A stretch of DNA of 21,446 bases from Spirochaetales bacterium (GCA_016935715.1 JAFGQJ010000234.1:1-21446), one strand, 5' to 3'; numbered from the stretch's first letter, positions 14,797-21,446 are shown. Translations and numbers: made by a program. The notes: generated from the sequence alone by a model not told the origin.

Positions 14797-15351
14797 ATGT
14801 CCGATGAAGAGGGTTTGAGCTTAGAGGACGTAGGCGCGGGAGCCGATGAGATCACCCCGGCAGGGAGAAAAGCGGGATTCCTGCCCACTTTTCTCGTGCG
14901 GGCGCTCAAATGGGTGGCCATCGGTCTCGGTTTCGTGATCCTGGGCGTGACCACCACCGTGGTGACCTTCAACCTGGTGAACAGAGGACGTGCCGCTTCA
15001 GAGCTCCAGGAGATTTCTCCCGAGTACAGCGCCAGGCCGGAGCCCCTGAACTATGACGATACAATGGAGGAGATACGGGGAGTCACCTCCGACGAGGTGC
15101 CGGCCATCTTCAGCGCACGGATCAGTCTGGGTTACGAACCCAGGGAGCAAGCCCTGGCCATCGAGCTCGCCGCCAGGAAGCGGGAGATCCAGAACTTGGT
15201 GCTCCTGTACCTGAGCAACAGGAGAAGCAGCGAGCTCAGGCCGGAGAACTACAGACAGATCCAGGAGGATCTGCGCAGCCAGATAAACAAGGTGCTCAAG
15301 GAAGGGCAGATTGATGCGGTCGTATTCAGGGATTTCGTGGTGACCCAGTAG
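14797..15351 (+). CDS. fliL: Flagellar basal body-associated protein FliL
   Basis: FliL is an inner-membrane, stomatin-like protein that rings the stator and supports torque. The 184 residues comprise a short acidic cytoplasmic N-terminus, one membrane segment at about 38-60 (KWVAIGLGFVILGVTTTVVT), and a periplasmic domain with ISLGYEPREQALAIELAARK, leading to REIQNLVLLYLSNRR and a C-terminal RDFVVTQ. Position between motB and fliM confirms the call. ATG 14797 is preceded by TAGGAG. In Borrelia, FliL is known to influence periplasmic flagellar orientation. Confidence 0.93.
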   Translation: MSDEEGLSLEDVGAGADEITPAGRKAGFLPTFLVRALKWVAIGLGFVILGVTTTVVTFNLVNRGRAASELQEISPEYSARPEPLNYDDTMEEIRGVTSDEVPAIFSARISLGYEPREQALAIELAARKREIQNLVLLYLSNRRSSELRPENYRQIQEDLRSQINKVLKEGQIDAVVFRDFVVTQ

Positions 15352-15363
15352 GAGTTTTCACTT

Positions 15364-16395
15364 ATGGCGGAAGTACTGTCCCAGGACGAGATCGATCAAC
15401 TTCTCTCGGCAATCTCAGCGGGTGAGATCTCCACCGAGGAGATCCACCAGCCACGGGATCAGCGCAAGATCAAGATCTATGATTTCAAGCGTCCGGACAA
15501 GTTTTCCAAGGATCAGATCCGCACGGTTTCGATCATGCACGAGACTTTCGCCCGTCTCACCACCACCTCCATGTCCGCCCAGCTGCGTTCTCTGGTGCAC
15601 GTGCACGTGGCCTCGGTGGATCAGCTGACCTACGAGGAGTTCATCAGATCGATCCCCAATCCCACCACCCTGGCGGTGATCGACATGGATCCCCTGAAAG
15701 GATCGGCCATCCTGGAGATAGACCCGGCCATTACCTTCTCGGTGATCGACAGGCTGTTCGGCGGCCAGGGCGAGGGTGCCAAGTTTTCCAGGGATCTCAC
15801 CGACATCGAGCAGGCCGTCATGGAGGGCATCATCGTCCGGGTACTGGGGAACCTGAGGGAGAGCTGGAGCACCGTGATCGATCTGCGCCCCCGCCTGGGG
15901 GGGATCGAAACCAATCCTCAGTTCGCCCAGATCGTGCCGCCCTCGGAGATGGTCATCCTGATCACGCTGGAAACCAAGGTCGGGGAAGTGGAGGGAATGA
16001 TGAACCTCTGCATCCCCTATCTCACCATAGAACCGATCATCTCGAAGCTCTCGGCCCAGTACTGGTACGCCTCCACCCGGAGGGGCACCACCACGGAGAA
16101 TCTGAACATCCTGAGAGATCGTCTGGCTTCGGTAACCGTTACCCTGATGGCCGAGATCGGCGCCATGGACATAAAAGTACGCGACGTGCTCGCTTTGCGG
16201 GTTGGAGATATCATTCGACTGGACTCGGTCAGAGTCAATGATCCGATGACCGTGCGGATCAGTGACCGCAGGAAGTTCCTCTGTCGTCCCGGGGTTTTGG
16301 GAAACAAGATGGCCGTGCAGGTGATCAAAAAACTCGAAGATATCGACCAGACGGATTTTGAGGAACTAACCACCAGTGGGGAGGAAGAGGTATGA
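15364..16395 (+). CDS. fliM: Flagellar motor switch protein FliM
   Basis: FliM is the middle C-ring protein that receives CheY-P and passes the signal to FliG. Residues 5-16 (LSQDEIDQLLSA) are the conserved CheY-P-binding peptide. The middle domain holds the FliG-contacting GGQG (133-136, in RLFGGQGEG). The C-terminal SpoA/FliN-like domain covers about 255-335 (TVTLMAEIGAMDIKVRDVLA, RVGDIIRLDSV). At 343 residues it has family length. The ATG follows AGGAG 9 bases downstream. The stop overlaps the fliY start as ATGA, which should tie FliM and FliY levels together. Confidence 0.97.
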   Translation: MAEVLSQDEIDQLLSAISAGEISTEEIHQPRDQRKIKIYDFKRPDKFSKDQIRTVSIMHETFARLTTTSMSAQLRSLVHVHVASVDQLTYEEFIRSIPNPTTLAVIDMDPLKGSAILEIDPAITFSVIDRLFGGQGEGAKFSRDLTDIEQAVMEGIIVRVLGNLRESWSTVIDLRPRLGGIETNPQFAQIVPPSEMVILITLETKVGEVEGMMNLCIPYLTIEPIISKLSAQYWYASTRRGTTTENLNILRDRLASVTVTLMAEIGAMDIKVRDVLALRVGDIIRLDSVRVNDPMTVRISDRRKFLCRPGVLGNKMAVQVIKKLEDIDQTDFEELTTSGEEEV

Positions 16396-17525
16396 GCGAC
16401 GGATCACTGTCCCAAGACGAAATTGATGCATTGCTGCAGGAAACCGAGAGTCTGGAGATCGACACCGGCTTCGGCGGCGGAAGCGAACCGCTGTCCGACG
16501 AGGAGAAAGGCCGGTTTCTCGCTCTGTTGGGAGGGGTTATCGATTCTCAAGCCTCCAATCTGTCGATTCTGACACGCAAGAACGTCAATCTGGAACGACC
16601 CGCCCTCGAGCTGGTTACGGGGGAGGAAATCCTGGATCAGCTGCCCGAAGAGGTGGTGGACGTCAAGATCGATTTCACCGACGCACTGCAGGGGGAACAC
16701 TCCTATCTGTTGGATGCGGGCACGGCTCAGGCGATCGCTGCCCTGATGATGGGACAGAGCGGCGTGGAGCTGGATGACGCGGCACTGTCCGCCGTGGCGG
16801 AGGCCTTCTCACAGATCAGCGGGCCGGTGGCCACGGAGATAGGCAATCAGAGCGGTAAGACCGTTCAAAACGCCCCGGCGGACTACCAGAGCGTCGGCAG
16901 AGAAAAGGTCCGCCTGCCCCAGGGTGAGGTGGTGGTCAGGCTGGAATACCCCCTGATGATCGAAGGGGAAAATCCGGCCAGGTTGACCGAGCTGTACTCC
17001 CTGTCCCTGGCGAAAGAGATCATCAATGCGACCGCCTCCGCCCCGGGCCGGCCGGAGGCGGCGCCGGCAGCCGCCGGGAGGGCGGGTTACACCGCAGCTT
17101 CCGGCGCGGGGGCCCAGCAGCAGCGGGGCCAGGGCGGAATCGCCCAGACATTCGGGCAATCCTTCGGAGCGCCTCAGGGCTTCGGAATGGGTTCCGGCCA
17201 GACGCCTCCGAACGTTCAGCCCGTGCAGTTCGCCAATCTCCAGGGCGCAGCCGCTGCGGGGGAGCAGGGCAACATCGGTCTGCTCATGGACGTCTACATG
17301 GAGCTCACCGTGGAGCTGGGTCGTACCCGGAAGTTGATCCGGGAAATTCTGGGCATCGGCGAGGGGACGATCATCGAGCTGGACAAGCTGGCCGGCGAAC
17401 CGGTGGACATCCTGGTCAATCACAAACTGATCGCCAAAGGGGAGGTAGTCGTAATCGACGAAAACTTCGGTGTCCGGGTGACGGAAATCGTCTCGCCCAT
17501 GCAGCGGATGAGTGATTTGACTTAA
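16392..17525 (+). CDS. fliY: Flagellar motor switch protein FliY (FliN-type C-terminus)
   Basis: FliY is a C-ring protein that replaces or supplements FliN. The 377 residues comprise a FliM-like N-terminal peptide (LSQDEIDALLQ, 6-16), a CheC/FliY-type domain (about 38-205), a Gly/Ala/Gln-rich linker (about 217-292), and a C-terminal FliN/SpoA domain (about 297-372, IGLLMDVYMELTVELGRTRK, ILVNHKLIAKGEVVVIDENF). The Glu-x-x-Asn phosphatase signature appears degenerate: by my alignment the second site is Glu137-Ala-Phe-Ser140, and the first lacks both residues. Phosphatase activity is therefore doubtful, while the structural role stands. It overlaps fliM by four bases. Confidence 0.94.
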   Translation: MSDGSLSQDEIDALLQETESLEIDTGFGGGSEPLSDEEKGRFLALLGGVIDSQASNLSILTRKNVNLERPALELVTGEEILDQLPEEVVDVKIDFTDALQGEHSYLLDAGTAQAIAALMMGQSGVELDDAALSAVAEAFSQISGPVATEIGNQSGKTVQNAPADYQSVGREKVRLPQGEVVVRLEYPLMIEGENPARLTELYSLSLAKEIINATASAPGRPEAAPAAAGRAGYTAASGAGAQQQRGQGGIAQTFGQSFGAPQGFGMGSGQTPPNVQPVQFANLQGAAAAGEQGNIGLLMDVYMELTVELGRTRKLIREILGIGEGTIIELDKLAGEPVDILVNHKLIAKGEVVVIDENFGVRVTEIVSPMQRMSDLT

Positions 17526-17545
17526 ATGGGAATGTAGCGTACAAT
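17517..17545 (+). promoter_or_regulatory. Near-consensus sigma70-type promoter before fliO
   Basis: TTGACT (17517-17522) and TACAAT (17540-17545) are separated by exactly 17 bases and each match the consensus at five of six positions. The -35 box overlaps the end of fliY. Transcription would begin near 17552, about 19 bases before the fliO GTG and just ahead of its ribosome-binding site. It would give the export-gate genes fliO to flhB and beyond a source of transcript independent of the upstream genes. Confidence 0.65.
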
Positions 17546-17546
17546 A

Positions 17547-17568
17547 CTAGCTGTTCTTTGGGAGGGGA
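17547..17568 (+). repeat. Shared leader element before fliO (copy 2 of CTAG-N6-TTTGGGAGGGGA)
   Basis: CTAG, six different bases and TTTGGGAGGGGA repeat the arrangement found before fliF at 3652-3673. It ends two bases before the fliO GTG and begins one base after the -10 box of the candidate promoter. The GGAGG core is the ribosome-binding site. Confidence 0.6.
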
Positions 17569-17570
17569 AC

Positions 17571-18206
17571 GTGAAATCCACACTTAGATCATCAGCCGGG
17601 AAGGGCAGGTTTCTGCTCTTTCTGGGCGTGCTTCTCCTCGTACCGTCATTCGCTTCCCTCGGCCAGGAAAGCTCGGAAGGCATCGATTCTGATTCCAGGC
17701 GTCCGCGGGAGGAATCCCTGCTGATTCTGGACGCGGCGGAGGAACGGCCGGGCGGCGAAACCCAGGAGGCGGTCCAGGGAGCCCCCCTGGTTTCATCGTG
17801 GGATTTTATCCGCATGGTGCTGATCCTGGCCGCGGTCGTCGGGGTGATCTACTTGATTTTCTGGATGCTCAAACGCGGCCTGCGGCGTCAGCTCCCGCAG
17901 AACGATCTCATTCGGATGCTGGGGACCCGAAACCTTTCGGGAAACCGGTCGTTGCATCTGGTCGAGCTGGGAAAGCAGGTCTTTCTGGTGGGATCGGCCG
18001 AGGGAAGCATCTCCCTGATTTCGGAGATCCGGGATCAGGAAACCCTGGACTCCATCGCCCTGGAACGGTCACAGATGGACAGCGGCAGGCCCCAGGGATT
18101 CGCGCAGTTTTTCCAGTCCCTGCTCAAATCGGGCAACAAACCATCATCGGTGGGAGATACGATAGATTTCATGAAGCAGCAGAGGCGGCGTCTGGAGAAG
18201 CTCTAG
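17571..18206 (+). CDS. fliO: Flagellar export protein FliO (FliZ of Gram-positives/spirochaetes)
   Basis: FliO assists assembly of the FliP ring of the export gate. The 211-residue protein has an N-terminal signal-like segment (FLLFLGVLLLVPSFASLGQ, about 14-32), an acidic periplasmic stretch, a membrane segment at about 79-98 (IRMVLILAAVVGVIYLIFWM), and a cytoplasmic domain with the FliO-like LIRMLGTRNLSGNRSLHLVE and VELGKQVFLVGS. Sequence conservation is low in this family, so position between fliY and fliP adds weight. The start is GTG, behind GGGAGGGGA at 17560-17568. Confidence 0.88.
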   Translation: MKSTLRSSAGKGRFLLFLGVLLLVPSFASLGQESSEGIDSDSRRPREESLLILDAAEERPGGETQEAVQGAPLVSSWDFIRMVLILAAVVGVIYLIFWMLKRGLRRQLPQNDLIRMLGTRNLSGNRSLHLVELGKQVFLVGSAEGSISLISEIRDQETLDSIALERSQMDSGRPQGFAQFFQSLLKSGNKPSSVGDTIDFMKQQRRRLEKL

Positions 18207-18228
18207 GGGCGAGAAACTGGGAGGGGAC

Positions 18229-19011
18229 ATGATAAAAAAGACTCTACTGCTACTCATATTGGCAATGCTGCTCCTTCCCGGCGTTGTCTTCCCCCAGGAC
18301 ACGGGCCTGCGCCCCGCCGCTCCGGGGGCCCCCTTCCCCTATGTCGATCTCAACGTGCGGGAAGCGCAGAGCAACCGGGAAGTCGTGCTGTCGATTCAGC
18401 TGCTGCTGCTCCTGGCCGTGCTCACCCTGGCCCCCTCCATACTGATCCTCATGACCTCATTCCTCAGGATCGCGATCGTGTTCGATTTCGTAAAACGGGC
18501 CCTGTCGCTCCAGCAGGTGCCTCCTAACCAGATCCTGATGGGATTGGCGCTGTTCCTCTCCCTGTTCATCATGTGGCCCACTTTGAGCACGATCTACAAC
18601 GAGTCCTTCAAGCCTTTTGCCGAGGGGGAGATAGGCATCGAAGTGATGTACAGGAACGCGGAGAGCCCGCTGCGCCTGTTCATGTACAGGCAGATGCAGA
18701 ACGATCCGGAGAATATCCGGCTGTTCATGCGCATGCGGGAGCTGCCAAAACCGAACACCCTGGCAGACGTGCCCACGGAGGTTCTGATTCCCGCCTTCGT
18801 TCTGCACGAGCTCACCGTGGCCTTCAAGATCGGGATCCTGCTTTTTATTCCGTTCATCATAATCGACATCGTCGTGGCTTCCACGCTGATGTCCATGGGA
18901 ATGATCATGCTTCCACCGGTGATGATCTCCCTTCCCTTCAAGCTCATCGTCTTCGTGCTGGTGGATGGATGGAACCTGTTGACCCTTCAGGTCGTGCAGA
19001 GTTTCCGATAA
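18229..19011 (+). CDS. fliP: Flagellar export gate protein FliP
   Basis: FliP forms the pentameric core of the type III export gate. The 260-residue protein starts with a cleavable-type signal peptide (about 1-23, LLLLILAMLLLPGVVFPQ), as FliP often does. Signature stretches are PSILILMTSFLRIAIVFDFV, QVPPNQILMGLALFLSLFIM, and LIPAFVLHELTVAFKIGILL with the following FIPFIIIDIVVASTLMSMGM. ATG 18229 is behind GGGAGGGGA (18219-18227). Two in-frame TAA stops lie at 19009 and 19012. Confidence 0.97.
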   Translation: MIKKTLLLLILAMLLLPGVVFPQDTGLRPAAPGAPFPYVDLNVREAQSNREVVLSIQLLLLLAVLTLAPSILILMTSFLRIAIVFDFVKRALSLQQVPPNQILMGLALFLSLFIMWPTLSTIYNESFKPFAEGEIGIEVMYRNAESPLRLFMYRQMQNDPENIRLFMRMRELPKPNTLADVPTEVLIPAFVLHELTVAFKIGILLFIPFIIIDIVVASTLMSMGMIMLPPVMISLPFKLIVFVLVDGWNLLTLQVVQSFR

Positions 19012-19030
19012 TAAAAGAAGGAGGGGACAA

Positions 19031-19300
19031 GTGTCGGTAGGATTTGCAGTCGACCTGATCCGCGGCGGCGCGCTGCAGGCCCTGATGATCGCCGCGCCTC
19101 TGCTGCTGGTCGGGTTGCTGGTGGGATTGATCATTTCGATCTTCCAGGCGACCACCTCGATTCAGGAGCAGACCCTTACATTCGTGCCCAAGATCGCCGC
19201 GATTCTAGGGGCTCTGATCCTGTTCGGACCGTGGATCGTCGTGTCCATGGTTCAATTCACGTTGCGGTTGTTCGGCAGAATCCCGGAGTTGGGCGGCTGA
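19031..19300 (+). CDS. fliQ: Flagellar export gate protein FliQ
   Basis: FliQ is a small two-helix membrane component of the FliPQR export gate. The 89 residues have the family length and motifs: ALMIAAPLLLVGLLVGLIIS, FQATTSIQEQTLTFVPKI and a second membrane segment (AILGALILFGPWIVVSMVQF). The start is GTG at 19031, behind GGAGGGGA (19020-19027). fliR begins four bases after its stop. Confidence 0.97.
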   Translation: MSVGFAVDLIRGGALQALMIAAPLLLVGLLVGLIISIFQATTSIQEQTLTFVPKIAAILGALILFGPWIVVSMVQFTLRLFGRIPELGG

Positions 19301-19304
19301 AGCG

Positions 19305-20096
19305 ATGATCGGCACCCTGGCGGCGAACTTCCGAATATTTCTCATAATACTCGTGAGGGTGACGGCCCTGATCCAGGTCGCGCCCCTGTTCTCCTCCCAG
19401 GCCTTTCCACAGACGGCAAAGCTGGGATTCGCCCTCTTCGTTTCCATCGCCATATTCCCCTGGGTAGCCGAACAGGGGTACCTGCTTCCAGAAAACGCCG
19501 TGGACTACTTCCTCGTGGTGCTGGGAGAGGCGATGATTGGCATCATCCTGGGGTTTTTCCTGAATATCGTCTTTGCCGTGTTTCAGGTAGCCGGGCAGTT
19601 TTTCTCCCTGCAGATGGGCTTCGGCGCCTCCCAGGTATTCGACCCCCTCGCCCAGATCGAGATACCCCTCATGGGGCAGTTTCTCAACATCGCCGGGATG
19701 TTCACCTTTCTGGTGATTTCGGGAGCCCACAAGCTGCTGCTGGTCGGCGTATACCAGTCCTTCCAGTCGATCCAGGCGGTCGATCTGGTGGCCGGACGTT
19801 CGTACCTGCTTCCACTGTTCCTGCGCAGCCTGGGTGAGCTGTTCGTCAACGCCCTGACGATTTCCTTTCCCATCCTCGGAACTCTGCTGCTGATTTCGGT
19901 GACCATGGGGCTGCTGGCCAAGGCCGCCCCCCAGATGAACCTGCTGATGATGGGCTTTCCCATCGCCATCGGCACCGCCCTGATCGTGATCGCCGCGGCC
20001 ACCCCCTTTCTCATTGGGGCCTTCACCCGCCTGCTGGACGGCGGGTTCCAGCAGCTGGGCACAATCATCTCCGGCCTCAAGGCGGCGGGGGGGTAG
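19305..20096 (+). CDS. fliR: Flagellar export gate protein FliR
   Basis: FliR completes the FliP5Q4R1 export gate and contacts FlhB. The 263-residue, strongly hydrophobic protein shows family motifs including FSSQAFPQTAKLGFALFVSI, GEAMIGIILGFFLNIVFAVF and LAKAAPQMNLLMMGFPIAIG. ATG 19305 lies four bases after the fliQ stop, without a strong ribosome-binding site of its own, so coupling to fliQ is likely. The gene ends in a run of seven G residues, a TAG stop and one further codon before the flhB ATG in the same frame. Confidence 0.97.
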   Translation: MIGTLAANFRIFLIILVRVTALIQVAPLFSSQAFPQTAKLGFALFVSIAIFPWVAEQGYLLPENAVDYFLVVLGEAMIGIILGFFLNIVFAVFQVAGQFFSLQMGFGASQVFDPLAQIEIPLMGQFLNIAGMFTFLVISGAHKLLLVGVYQSFQSIQAVDLVAGRSYLLPLFLRSLGELFVNALTISFPILGTLLLISVTMGLLAKAAPQMNLLMMGFPIAIGTALIVIAAATPFLIGAFTRLLDGGFQQLGTIISGLKAAGG

Positions 20097-20099
20097 GGT

Positions 20100-21323
20100 A
20101 TGCGGGAAATGCTGCAGAGGGCCTCGGGATCCGCGGAGCTCACGAACCTGTGTTTCGTCCCTGCATATACGGTCGGTGTCGCCGGGTTCCGGGATGCGAC
20201 ACCCTTCGACATCCACCTGCAATGGTTCGCGGCCGAGGACGAGGGTCGCACGGAGGAGCCCACAGAGCACAAGCTGCGAAAAGCCCGGGAAGAGGGCAAG
20301 GTGGCAAAGAGCGTCGAGCTGAGCTCCTCCCTCGTGCTCCTGTTCGGCATCGCCACCCTCGCTCTGGTCTCCTCCTTTTTCCTCAAGAATGTTCTGTCCA
20401 TGCTGCGTTTCTTCCTTCAGCACTCCACGGAGCTGGATATCACGTCGGATGGAGGCCTGATGCCCGCTTTCTATTCCTACTTCTTCAGGCTGACCCTTCC
20501 GGTCCTCCTGGTCGCCTTCGTGGCGGCCTTTCTGGGAAACGTGGTCCAGGTGGGGTTCCTCTTTTCGGCCAAGCCGATCACCCCGGATCTGGACAGGATC
20601 GTGCCCCATTTCGGTCGTTTTTTCAAAAGGGCGCTGTTCTCAGGCGAGGCCGCCTTCAACCTCGGCAAGACCCTGCTCAAGGTGGCGATCATCTTCGTGA
20701 TCGCCTTTCTCAACATCCGCTCTCAGCTGCCCAAGCTCGTCAATTCGGTGGACATGCACCACATTACGGCATTCCGGCTGGTCGTCATGATCGCGTTTCG
20801 AATCATCGTGGAAGCGGCCCTCGCCATGCTGGTGCTCTCCGTCCCGGATTACATGTTTCAGCGGCGCCAGCACAGGGAATCGTTGAAGATGTCCCGCCAG
20901 GAGCTCAAGGAAGAACGGAGGATGTACGAAGGGGACCCCCTGATCAAAAGCCGGCTGCGGGAACGGATGCGCGATCTGCTGACCCGCAATATGATGAGGG
21001 CCGTACCGAAGGCGGACGTGGTGATCACCAACCCGACGCACTATTCCGTTGCAGTGGAATATGACCGGCTGGTCATGGAGGCCCCCACGGTTACGGCCAA
21101 GGGGGTGGATGCGATCGCCCTCAAGATCCGGGAGATAGCCAGAGAGAACGATATACCTCTGGTGGAGAACAAGCCGCTGGCCCGCACCCTCTATCAGGAG
21201 GTGGAGATAGGGGATGCGATCCCGGAGAAGTACTACGAGGTCATGGCGATCATCCTGGCCGAGGTGTACAGGATGTCGGGGCGAGGTGTGGAGGGCACCT
21301 CACCCCCGGGGAAGACGGCATGA
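20100..21323 (+). CDS. flhB: Flagellar export switch protein FlhB
   Basis: FlhB wraps the export gate, and its cleaved cytoplasmic domain switches export from rod/hook to filament substrates. The 407 residues include the signature EEPTEHKLRKAREEGKVAKS (52-71), four membrane segments between about 75 and 250, and the self-cleavage motif NPTH (311-314). An N-terminal extension of about 42 residues precedes AEDEGRTEEPTE; subtracting it places NPTH at the enteric position 269. Part of the extension (PFDIHLQWFA) resembles the LQ-[FW]-FA start of other FlhB proteins. The ATG at 20109 is an alternative start. The gene ends in an ATGA overlap with a small ORF. Confidence 0.96.
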   Translation: MREMLQRASGSAELTNLCFVPAYTVGVAGFRDATPFDIHLQWFAAEDEGRTEEPTEHKLRKAREEGKVAKSVELSSSLVLLFGIATLALVSSFFLKNVLSMLRFFLQHSTELDITSDGGLMPAFYSYFFRLTLPVLLVAFVAAFLGNVVQVGFLFSAKPITPDLDRIVPHFGRFFKRALFSGEAAFNLGKTLLKVAIIFVIAFLNIRSQLPKLVNSVDMHHITAFRLVVMIAFRIIVEAALAMLVLSVPDYMFQRRQHRESLKMSRQELKEERRMYEGDPLIKSRLRERMRDLLTRNMMRAVPKADVVITNPTHYSVAVEYDRLVMEAPTVTAKGVDAIALKIREIARENDIPLVENKPLARTLYQEVEIGDAIPEKYYEVMAIILAEVYRMSGRGVEGTSPPGKTA

Positions 21324-21436
21324 AACCGATCGACGCTGATTATCCGGCCGGCGGGCGGCTGCGCGCCTGTGCCTGGCAATCGCCTTCGCGAAGCGTGAGC
21401 TTCGCCTGGCTCGAGGTGGACAGATGGCGGATGTGA
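21320..21436 (+). CDS. Unrecognised 38-codon ORF between flhB and flhA
   Basis: This open frame begins with ATGA overlapping the flhB stop and ends at TGA 21434, inside the probable flhA start region. The 38-residue product begins MKPIDADYPAGGRLRACAWQ and is rich in Arg, Ser and Trp; I recognise no family. The ATGA coupling is the main support. An ORF this short can arise by chance in GC-rich DNA, and it contains a strong hairpin that may be the real function of the stretch. Treat as speculative. Confidence 0.25.
   Translation: MKPIDADYPAGGRLRACAWQSPSRSVSFAWLEVDRWRM
21388..21405 (+). promoter_or_regulatory. GNRA-capped hairpin in the flhB-flhA gap
   Basis: GCGAAGC, tetraloop GTGA, GCTTCGC form a perfect 7-base-pair stem with a GNRA-type loop, 18 bases before the probable flhA ATG. 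It overlaps a second palindrome, TTCGCGAA (21385-21392), so two structures compete. No T-run follows. It may affect flhA translation or mRNA processing; function is not shown. Confidence 0.5.
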
Positions 21437-21446
21437 GAGGAATACA
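21424..21446 (+). CDS. flhA: Probable start of flagellar export protein FlhA (3' end outside window)
   Basis: ATG at 21424 opens a frame reading MADVRGI to the window edge, with GAGGTGG at 21413-21419 as a plausible ribosome-binding site. FlhA follows FlhB in the spirochaete and Bacillus operons, and the frame start looks suitable. Only seven codons are visible, so the call rests on gene order. Confidence 0.45.

Noticed and set aside
20087..20093. G7 tract at the end of fliR as a phase-variation switch
   Set aside because: A slip of one base would alter only the last residues of FliR and would not fuse it to flhB; seven G is short, and such runs arise readily in GC-rich DNA.
19257..20609. 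A 450-codon minus-strand frame opposite fliR and flhB
   Set aside because: Low-complexity, highly charged product antisense to hydrophobic genes; a codon-bias artefact.
20150..21064. A 304-codon plus-strand frame overlapping flhB
   Set aside because: It is a frame shadow with Arg/Gly/Pro-rich composition; flhB in the other frame has every family motif.

Overview
The window is a single, densely packed plus-strand gene run. It starts inside a XerC/XerD-type recombinase gene, continues through the two-gene HslVU (ClpQY) protease, and then through an almost complete flagellar basal body, hook, motor and export operon. The organism is most likely a GC-rich, probably free-living spirochaete. The evidence is the gene order flgB-flgC-fliE-fliF-fliG-fliH-fliI-fliJ-flbB-fliK-flgD-flgE-flbD-motA-motB-fliL-fliM-fliY-fliO-fliP-fliQ-fliR-flhB-(flhA), an FlbB-type collar protein, a FliY-type switch protein, and a hook protein with Lys165 and Cys178-Asn179 at the positions used for the spirochaetal lysinoalanine cross-link. 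By eye the DNA is much more GC-rich than Borrelia or most Treponema. I cannot assign a species.

Layout. 1-383: 3' part of a tyrosine recombinase gene. 380-2325: hslV and hslU, chained to it by ATGA overlaps. 2374-6465: rod, export-gate adaptor, MS ring and rotor (flgB, flgC, fliE, fliF, fliG). 6467-9222: export ATPase complex (fliH, fliI, fliJ). 9237-9854: collar protein FlbB. 9859-12999: hook length control, hook cap and hook (fliK, flgD, flgE). 13018-15351: flbD, stator genes motA and motB, and fliL. 15364-17525: the rest of the switch (fliM, fliY). 17571-21323: export gate (fliO, fliP, fliQ, fliR, flhB). flhA probably begins at 21424 and leaves the window. No RNA genes, mobile elements, CRISPR arrays or convincing rho-independent terminators were seen, and no gap between genes exceeds about 100 bases.

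The genes work together as one machine: export gate and ATPase, MS ring and switch, rod, hook, stator and the spirochaete-specific collar. Most junctions are overlaps or a few bases, so one or a few long transcripts with translational coupling are likely. Non-coding signal sits in the few wider junctions: a near-consensus sigma70 promoter before fliO, a weaker candidate before fliL, GC-rich intercistronic hairpins before fliI, flgD and flhA, a repeated GGGAGGGGA ribosome-binding element, a two-codon ATG-AAA-TAG mini-ORF abutting flbD, and four gene pairs (flgC/fliE, fliF/fliG, flbD/motA, fliR/flhB) in the same frame with only a stop and one codon between them.

No wholly new system is apparent; this is a recognisable flagellar locus. 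The points most worth checking are the in-frame stop junctions, the unexplained flhB-flhA gap with a 38-codon ORF and GNRA hairpin, the shared fliF/fliO leader, and the degenerate phosphatase sites of FliY.
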